A DNA stretch of 44,329 nucleotides. Origin: Clostridiales bacterium (lineage in GTDB: Bacteria; Bacillota; Clostridia; Lachnospirales; Lachnospiraceae). The position numbers and the translations under genes were made by a program. The stretch covers positions 1-44,329 of the forward strand of contig JAAYNM010000050.1 of assembly GCA_012520815.1 (NCBI GenBank), in the 5' to 3' direction. The notes under the pieces were generated by a model that searched no databases, had not been told where the DNA came from, and saw nothing but the letters and a program-made list of their open reading frames with translations. Within the stretch, counting starts at the first letter, position 1. Each line of letters starts with the position of its first letter. Positions 37,784-44,329 of the stretch are shown here, in pieces.

Positions 37784-39871
37784 TTAGTCATCAAGAAAAT
37801 CCGACTCTGTCAGTACATTTTCCTTATCTTTTTTCTTGAACAATCCAGACACTAATCTGCCTATTGTCTTTCTACTTGCATGTTCAATAGCAATATCAAT
37901 TAACTGTTCGACATGATTTTTATGAATAACCAATGTTAATGCATATAATTGATCAATTTTTGCATGCAATGCCAACATTCCCATTTCATCAATTCCGTAG
38001 CCTTGCTCATTTGCATAATCAACTGCAACTTTAGCCCAATCTCTAATTCTATTATGCTTTAAAACTATAATATTTTTAAAATATTCTACTACTTCTGGAT
38101 TTTCATCCATATATCGTTCGGAAACAGATTTTTCATCTTCAAAGACTATAACTCTCTTTATTTGGTCACTTTCAAGAATATTGATAAGTTCAGGGAAAAG
38201 ATCTTTGCTTATAGATGCTGCTTTTTCAATTACAACATCACACTCGCCTAGTTTCCCTGCAAATGTAGAAATATTCTTCTCTGTTAATGATTGTCCATTT
38301 ACTTTTGCAATTTTCTTTGTATCCTTTTGTCTTATCTTGCCAATAAGTTTGATGACTTCCATAGCGAGGGTAGTCTTGCCACTCTTAACATCACCCATTA
38401 CATAGAGGAAATCATTTTCACTTCCATCATTTTTAAGTAGACTATGGAATGCCATAATGATTTGTTTGTCCAATCCCTCTACTCCGGCATAATGTTCAAC
38501 AAACTCCTTTATAAGTTCTTTTGCATCAGAGCTTGCTGTATAGCTCTTGGTTGGCTTGTCTTCATAAGATTCTTCCTCTGCATCCTCTATAGGCTCTTCT
38601 ACAAAGTCTTCTTCTGATATTTCCTCTATAGGCTCTTTTACAAAGTCTTCCTCTGCATCCTCTATAAGCCCATCTTCAACAGCATCTTCAAAAAGCGAAT
38701 CTTCGTCCTGTGGTTCGTCACTTACTAATTCCATAGCTTCTACAGCATCTAATGTTTCAACATCACTCGTCATATCAGTAGCATTTAGAGCTTCTATGGC
38801 TTCATCTAATAAGTCGTAATCCGCCTCTGTGACCTTTGACGCCTCTGCACTAGCAGATTCCTTTGCAACTCTATCAGCTAACACCTCATCAATATCAGTT
38901 ACCAACATCTTTGCAACCTCATCTGTCTTTTCTACTTCTTCTTCGTCATTTTCAACTTTGATTTCGCCTGTATCTTCGGGTTTGTATAAACCATTAAGCA
39001 TATCATCAAGTGTTAACTGACCCTCGATTTGTTCCTCTTCTTCAATTTCAATAATAGGCTGTTCTTTGGAGGACTGTTCCTTTATTGACTCTTCCTTTTG
39101 TCCTTCACTTCCAAAAGATGTTGCATTTTCACTCTCTTTGCCTAAAAGTTCAATCATACTCTTAGCAATTTCTGCTTGAATATTATGGGTATCATACTTA
39201 TTGTCTACTGATACCTCTTTCACTTTAATATCATTTACATTAATATCTGTGGCCTTCTCAACCCATCTAGAATCATATTTTTGCTGCTGACTCTTTGTTA
39301 GAGGTGCATGAAGTAACTTTAATTCCATAGCCTTGTCCACATATTTTCCTTCGTTAAACCAAAGGATAATAGTGTCACAAAGTTCCACACATCTATCTCC
39401 ATTTCCAGCCTTATGGTATAATTTGGCAAGTTCAAAGGTCCACTTGTCATCCATATCATCTTCCACATACTTCTCAAGAATCTCGATTTGGCTCTCTACA
39501 GGTTCACCTTTTAATTTCGAAATCTCATACTGAAGAATATATCTAGAAGCATCTCTAGGAGCCACAGTCTTAAAATCCTCATAATATTCTTCCGCTTCCT
39601 CTATATCCCTTCTCTTTACAGAAATCCTTGCAAGTCTGAAGGCAATTTGTCTTCCTAATTGTGTTTTTTCATATGCCAATGTTAGAACATCCCTAGCCTT
39701 GTCATATTCACCGATAACTTCGTATACATCTGCAACTGTAATCAGCAATGGATTGTTTTTTACTTTGCTAAAATCCATTGTATCTGCGATCTGTGCTGCT
39801 GCCACATATTCTTTCTTTCTAATAAGTTTTTTTATTTGTTCTGTTTTAATGTTAAATTCATATTTATCCAA
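37784..39871 (-). CDS. TPR / acidic-linker / P-loop ATPase protein
   Basis: A 695-residue protein that I do not recognise as a named family. It starts at TTG 39871 with AGAGGT upstream, 12 bases after the SMC-like stop. Residues 1-200 look like TPR-type helical repeats (YEVIGEYDKARDVLTLAYEK). Residues 240-440 are a very acidic linker with repeats of the kind EEISEEDFVEEPIED. The C-terminal 210 residues carry Walker A GDVKSGKTT (493-501) and a CDVVIEKA Walker B-like strand, then basic IRDWAKV and a basic tail (LFKKKDKE). It resembles AAA+ proteins of the CbxX/SpoVK type only loosely. It is probably a partner of the SMC-like ATPase. Confidence 0.75.
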   Translation of the reverse strand: MDKYEFNIKTEQIKKLIRKKEYVAAAQIADTMDFSKVKNNPLLITVADVYEVIGEYDKARDVLTLAYEKTQLGRQIAFRLARISVKRRDIEEAEEYYEDFKTVAPRDASRYILQYEISKLKGEPVESQIEILEKYVEDDMDDKWTFELAKLYHKAGNGDRCVELCDTIILWFNEGKYVDKAMELKLLHAPLTKSQQQKYDSRWVEKATDINVNDIKVKEVSVDNKYDTHNIQAEIAKSMIELLGKESENATSFGSEGQKEESIKEQSSKEQPIIEIEEEEQIEGQLTLDDMLNGLYKPEDTGEIKVENDEEEVEKTDEVAKMLVTDIDEVLADRVAKESASAEASKVTEADYDLLDEAIEALNATDMTSDVETLDAVEAMELVSDEPQDEDSLFEDAVEDGLIEDAEEDFVKEPIEEISEEDFVEEPIEDAEEESYEDKPTKSYTASSDAKELIKEFVEHYAGVEGLDKQIIMAFHSLLKNDGSENDFLYVMGDVKSGKTTLAMEVIKLIGKIRQKDTKKIAKVNGQSLTEKNISTFAGKLGECDVVIEKAASISKDLFPELINILESDQIKRVIVFEDEKSVSERYMDENPEVVEYFKNIIVLKHNRIRDWAKVAVDYANEQGYGIDEMGMLALHAKIDQLYALTLVIHKNHVEQLIDIAIEHASRKTIGRLVSGLFKKKDKENVLTESDFLDD

Positions 39872-39883
39872 GACTATTTACCT

Positions 39884-42800
39884 CTAAAATAATGCTGTTT
39901 GCTCATATGTTAATGTGGTGTAATCCATTTGATCATTATCAATATTACTACAATAATCTACCACCACTGTCTGTTGTTTACCATCCACTAGTTTCTGTCC
40001 CAAGATATAATTTACATCGAATCTACCTGTAATCGCTGGAGTTGTGCCTCTTGCAGGTACTATCAACTGCACATTATTTGTCTTAAGCAACTTAAATATC
40101 GGTTCCCAAATATAAATATCTTTTGCCGCTCCAAAAGGATTGTCAATAAATATAACTTTCTTCAAACCTCCACCCTCACTATTTTGAGAGTTAATACTTG
40201 AAATATAATTGATAACCGATATAAGGAACTGTATGTAAATGCCCTGAGACTGACCTGTACTGCCCACTGCCTCTTCGTATTTAAGGTATCTACTTTGCTC
40301 CTTAATTCTCTCTCTTTTATAGAGATTTAACTTAATAGCATTCATATCTGTAACAATTACAGAAAAAAGCTTTTTAAACGAAAGCTGACTCTTGATATAT
40401 CGAACTTTTTCTGCCTCTGTTGCCAATGTATCTGCCACATCCACAGTTTCATCAATATATTTTTCCATATTCAATTTGTATTGTTCCTGTTTCACATAAG
40501 GAATGTTTAAACTGATAATGGAAATAGTTTCACCATCCATAAATATCTTAGACAATTTTGGTAGTCTGTCAAGTTCTGTCTTAATATTAATACAGGTTTG
40601 AATACACTGATTTTCAAAATTATCCTTGATTTTTTTCATATCTTCAATGCTTTTGGCGATTCTATCTTTCTCTAATTCAAGACACCTTGTAATATCTTCC
40701 AATGCTTCGATTTCCATATCAGCATCCGATATGCTCTCTGGCATTGTTACATTTTGTCTAATCTCCTCAGACAATGGTTCCGCACCAAGTTTAAACAAGA
40801 TATCAACCAGCATTTGTTTCTCTTTTTCAAATTCTTCCTTCTTATCATACATCTCTTTTAAGAATTTATCATACTTTTCTACAATTTGACCTATTTTTTC
40901 TTCTAAATCACCCGTGTATTCCAAAACTCTTTCTTCACTTCCCACATTTATATGGGCCGTTGTAATGATTTTTTCTATATCCCTTAATAGTATAGCATTT
41001 TTTTGTCTATTATCAGAAAATCTTTTTAGCATAATATCTAGGGAAATCTTTTTATCTTTTAATGACCCTATTTTGCTTTCATTTGATGATATAAATTCTA
41101 AAAATGCGCTTGATTCCATATCCATGTCATTAAATTCACCGTATTTTTCCATAACGAGATTGCGTCCATGTTCAATGCTACCTGCCATCTTATCTTTTTT
41201 TGAACGTAGTTTGCTTTCTTCGTTTTCGTATTTAATTAACTGACTCTTTAATTCATGAATATTTCTTTTGATTTGTTTTAGCTCATCCTTAGGGATTTCT
41301 GTCATTTTATTTTCACTTATAAGTACACTTATATCATCCACAAGCATTCCCTTATAGTCAATTGCTTGTAATGATTTTTCCATAGCAATATCGTAATTAT
41401 TTATCAATGCTTGCTTATCTGCTACATCTGAAGATTCACCTTTAATCACACCTAAAAGTCCCATAAATCTTGCTTCAAGTTCTTCCTCATTTATATTAAT
41501 ATTTCCTTCTACATCTTCTCTATAGTGAGGCTTGTATATATTATCCCACTGGTCTTTTATCTGTGTAATTTTATCACTCATTATGCTACAATATCTTTTG
41601 CGCTCATTTGTCTGGTTTTTCTCTGCCGACAACCTCGCCATTATAGTTTCCTGTTCTTTTTTTACTTTCATAAGGTTACTCTTAAACCTTACTATTTCAT
41701 CGCTTACCGCAATATATTCATTATTTAATGCAGCTATCTTTAATAAGTTATCGCAGATAATCTTTTTAGACTGATACACTTTCTTCTGCTCTGCCAATTC
41801 CTCACTCCATTTAACTGTCTCCTTTTCGGCAACCTTTATAATTTCACGGAGTTCTTCCTGCTGTTTTTCTAAATCTTTCCTTCTACCCTTTAAATTCTCA
41901 TAACTTGCTTTTGCCTCTTCTATTTTTTGCATATGAATTGACGCGTATTCGTCTATGAAATTGTAGTCCGCTTTAAGTAGGTTGCAGGTTTCCTCCATTT
42001 GTTCGAGTTTAAAATCAAGACCATTAATTTCCTCTTGAATCTTTTGTATCTCTTTTTCGATTACCTCTTCATCATAGAATAAATCTTCTTTACACATTAC
42101 AAAAGAAATATTGCTATTATTCACTACAAATTCGTTACCACTAACAGCTTCTAACCTAATGATTGGAACAATGCGTCCAGCTAGATTTTGCTCCATAAGC
42201 TTAACATCACCAATGAGTGTATGATAATTTTCTTTAATAATCACTGAATATGGAACTAATGGGTTGTTTTCTATAACCGTCTTTTTTTCTTCTGCGCTTA
42301 AACTTCTAATGTATTCAGAACCCTTAATCGCAATGTTTCCATGATATCTTTCTATATATTCAAACACATTGTTTATTTCCTCCCCATCTGCTATTGGGCA
42401 ACCTAAACGCAATGCCTCTAGAGTCTTCCTCTTATAGTCCAATTCGGATTTTTGTCTTAAAATTTCAGCCGTCATATCTATGTATTTAGTATTTACAATT
42501 TCTGCAAGTCTTGTAACATCTTTTTCCCTATAAACGGTCATCATTTTCTCGACCCTGTCGGAAATGCCTGCATATTTTGTTCTTTCATCTATGTTGTCTG
42601 AAACCCTCTGATCTACATCTGCAGCTTCCTCCATTATATGTTGCAGTTTTAATTTATTAATACCGATACCTTCCATCATATTATTTAATGCATTATCCGC
42701 TCCAAAAATAGCTTCTTCCGCTATTTCCATCTCCTTAATCATACTCTGTGACTGCTTTGATATATCAAATTCTACCACAATACCTATATCTTTCTTAAGC

Positions 42801-44296
42801 GAAGATATTTCGGTTCCCAATTTGGCCGCCTTTTTCTCATTTTCTTTAATAAGGTACTCATACACTGCAACTTCTTTATGACACTCTTTACTCTTTTCTT
42901 CTAATTCCTCTAACAGAGCCTCTTCCATTACTAAAATTCTTTGTTCTTTTTCTATTTCACTTTCTATTTCAGATATTTTTATTTTGTTTTTTTCATACTT
43001 TGCAGATGCAAGTATTTGCATCTCCTTAGAAATATCCCCTTTATCTTTAAGAATGTTATCTACTAAATATCTAAGCTTGTCCCTCTCTTTTTTGTAATAC
43101 AAGTAATCAATGTAGTCATTAACACTTTCTTTAAGTGTAAGTTCTTCATTGATTTTGTCCACTCTCTCTTTAAGTTGTTGGCACCTACTATCTAGCTCCT
43201 GCAAAACTCTTTGTGCTTCCTTGTATTCCACTTCCTCCATGCACACCTTAGCTGTTTCTATAGCATGTCGGCATGTGTGTTCCTCTGCCTCAAGTATTTG
43301 TATTTGTCTTTCTGCTTCAACCTTTTCCTTTTCTTGATTTTCTTGAAGTTGCTTCACTGAATAATAGCATTTTATTATTTCTTCGCTTAAATCATCTCTG
43401 CCATAATATAAATCTTTTACTGTGTTTACACGCTTTGCAAATTCCTCTATAACTTCTATCTGCCTATCGTAATTGCTCATATCCTCCTTGCGCATACCCA
43501 ATTCAAGGAGTTTGTCCTTTATATTCATTAATGTTTTTGCCATTATCTCGTCATCACTATCTGAGAGTGTACGATTATGAAAAGACTTCTGAATGATTTC
43601 CTCAATAAGTAAATCCTCCACTACCTTTCTTGTAGTTTTGTAGTTGGATTCAAAGTATGTTCTGACATGTCCCTCTGTTTTATTTATTCCACGAATAATT
43701 TCCCATTCGCTTTCATATAATCCATATCCTGATATAAATCTTTGGTAGTCCCCTTTCCTCTCAAAAACTTTGACTTCTAGGCTTAAATCCTTCTTTTCCA
43801 AATCCCTAAGATATGCCTTTAGTCCATTGTAAGTAATCCTCTCATTTCCATTGCTGAGAGGTAAATTTTTAATATCATTATCATTAAATTCACGGTAAAA
43901 AATGCAGTAGTTGAAATACTCTATAGACGCCGTTTCCTTGCTTGTTCCATCCACACTCTCATCATTTTCTCTGGCTTTTCGGGCACAAAAACCTGTAAGC
44001 ATATACTTATAGTTATTTTTAATATGGATATCGCTTAATTTCCACTCAATAAGAGAATGAATAGTATTACTTCCACTGTTTGTTCTAAACAATTTTTCAA
44101 TGGGTTGTTTTTCATCTAGTGTACAATTAGGAATCATATTTTGTAAGAGGAGAAGCATAAGCACACTTTTACCACCACCATTTGCTAAATCATAAATGGT
44201 GTTCTTTCCAGAAAACCTCATAAGAAAATCGTCATAAAACTGTGTTCCAAAATTGTATTTAACATTATTCACTCTCACACGATTTATATGTGGCAT
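39884..44296 (-). CDS. Large SMC-like coiled-coil ATPase
   Basis: A 1470-residue protein with split ABC-ATPase ends and two long coiled-coil arms. The N-terminal P-loop reads LANGGGKS (37-44), lacking the first Gly of GxxxxGKS. Coiled coil spans about 250-620 and 770-1250, broken by a hinge-like globular region near 640-750 (GCPIADGEEINNVFEYIER, then GRIVPIIRLEAVSG). The C-terminal signature is GSTGQSQG (1345-1352) and Walker B FIDNPFG (1383-1389), with Asn where most SMC proteins have Glu. Size is closest to MukB/MksB/JetC-type proteins. No kleisin-type partner is visible; it may lie beyond the right edge. AGGAG precedes the ATG. Role in chromosome or plasmid handling is inference. Confidence 0.8.
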   Translation of the reverse strand: MPHINRVRVNNVKYNFGTQFYDDFLMRFSGKNTIYDLANGGGKSVLMLLLLQNMIPNCTLDEKQPIEKLFRTNSGSNTIHSLIEWKLSDIHIKNNYKYMLTGFCARKARENDESVDGTSKETASIEYFNYCIFYREFNDNDIKNLPLSNGNERITYNGLKAYLRDLEKKDLSLEVKVFERKGDYQRFISGYGLYESEWEIIRGINKTEGHVRTYFESNYKTTRKVVEDLLIEEIIQKSFHNRTLSDSDDEIMAKTLMNIKDKLLELGMRKEDMSNYDRQIEVIEEFAKRVNTVKDLYYGRDDLSEEIIKCYYSVKQLQENQEKEKVEAERQIQILEAEEHTCRHAIETAKVCMEEVEYKEAQRVLQELDSRCQQLKERVDKINEELTLKESVNDYIDYLYYKKERDKLRYLVDNILKDKGDISKEMQILASAKYEKNKIKISEIESEIEKEQRILVMEEALLEELEEKSKECHKEVAVYEYLIKENEKKAAKLGTEISSLKKDIGIVVEFDISKQSQSMIKEMEIAEEAIFGADNALNNMMEGIGINKLKLQHIMEEAADVDQRVSDNIDERTKYAGISDRVEKMMTVYREKDVTRLAEIVNTKYIDMTAEILRQKSELDYKRKTLEALRLGCPIADGEEINNVFEYIERYHGNIAIKGSEYIRSLSAEEKKTVIENNPLVPYSVIIKENYHTLIGDVKLMEQNLAGRIVPIIRLEAVSGNEFVVNNSNISFVMCKEDLFYDEEVIEKEIQKIQEEINGLDFKLEQMEETCNLLKADYNFIDEYASIHMQKIEEAKASYENLKGRRKDLEKQQEELREIIKVAEKETVKWSEELAEQKKVYQSKKIICDNLLKIAALNNEYIAVSDEIVRFKSNLMKVKKEQETIMARLSAEKNQTNERKRYCSIMSDKITQIKDQWDNIYKPHYREDVEGNININEEELEARFMGLLGVIKGESSDVADKQALINNYDIAMEKSLQAIDYKGMLVDDISVLISENKMTEIPKDELKQIKRNIHELKSQLIKYENEESKLRSKKDKMAGSIEHGRNLVMEKYGEFNDMDMESSAFLEFISSNESKIGSLKDKKISLDIMLKRFSDNRQKNAILLRDIEKIITTAHINVGSEERVLEYTGDLEEKIGQIVEKYDKFLKEMYDKKEEFEKEKQMLVDILFKLGAEPLSEEIRQNVTMPESISDADMEIEALEDITRCLELEKDRIAKSIEDMKKIKDNFENQCIQTCINIKTELDRLPKLSKIFMDGETISIISLNIPYVKQEQYKLNMEKYIDETVDVADTLATEAEKVRYIKSQLSFKKLFSVIVTDMNAIKLNLYKRERIKEQSRYLKYEEAVGSTGQSQGIYIQFLISVINYISSINSQNSEGGGLKKVIFIDNPFGAAKDIYIWEPIFKLLKTNNVQLIVPARGTTPAITGRFDVNYILGQKLVDGKQQTVVVDYCSNIDNDQMDYTTLTYEQTALF

Positions 44297-44329
44297 TAGT
44301 TCTCTTCTCCTTTCAGTGTTTCATATATA

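Noticed and set aside
37784-44296. Wadjet (JetABCD) system
   Set aside because: No JetA, JetB or JetD-like gene is visible, and the ATPase motifs differ; it cannot be excluded for the region beyond the right edge.

Overview
The window is AT-rich low-GC Firmicutes DNA, most likely from a strictly anaerobic Clostridia of the Lachnospiraceae type (Butyrivibrio, Pseudobutyrivibrio or Roseburia relatives). The reasons are strong AGGAGG-type ribosome sites, a SAM-I riboswitch before metK, a SEC-C-tagged methionine aminopeptidase, a eukaryote-like short ProRS, and an F-type ATP synthase whose c subunit carries the sodium-binding residue pattern. This placement is inferred from gene content; no rRNA is present. 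I found no tRNA, rRNA, CRISPR array, insertion sequence or prophage gene. Nearly everything is on the minus strand; only a lipoprotein gene (192-851) and pgsA (17220-17816) read forward.

Layout. 1-4650: a forward lipoprotein, then a minus operon of PEGA lipoprotein, phosphoglucomutase/phosphomannomutase and PH-domain protein. 4.8-10.7 kb: histidine kinase and response regulator, an RluA-type pseudouridine synthase, proS and cca. The cca gene appears to start at an AUU codon overlapping the proS stop. 10.7-17 kb: metK under a SAM-I riboswitch, murA, a LysM-G5-M23 wall endopeptidase with a WalR-like box upstream, shikimate kinase and map. 17.2-27 kb: pgsA, then a run of minus genes: membrane-anchored HExxH metalloprotease with PYG repeats, small membrane peptide, SAM methyltransferase, two large membrane-anchored proteins of unknown function, a flavin reductase, and an OLD-like ATPase-TOPRIM nuclease with a four-cysteine insert.

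27.0-34.3 kb: a complete atp operon in the order atpZ-like, subunit-I-like, a, c, b, delta, alpha, gamma, beta, epsilon, with a good promoter in front. 34.3-44.3 kb: a tightly packed minus operon entering from beyond the right edge. It holds a 1470-residue SMC-like coiled-coil ATPase, a TPR/acidic/P-loop protein, Sua5/YwlC, a low-molecular-weight-phosphatase-like protein lacking its catalytic cysteine, RpiB, a dCMP deaminase and a DUF3592-type membrane protein. The Sua5 - LMW-PTP - RpiB - atp order recalls the ywlC-ywlE-ywlF...atp region of Bacillus subtilis.

The best candidates for something undescribed are the SMC-like plus TPR-ATPase pair at the right edge, with its atypical nucleotide-binding motifs; the apparently dead phosphatase in the YwlE position; the solitary OLD-like protein with a Cys4 insert; and the 818- and 451-residue surface-facing proteins made with a coupled methyltransferase.
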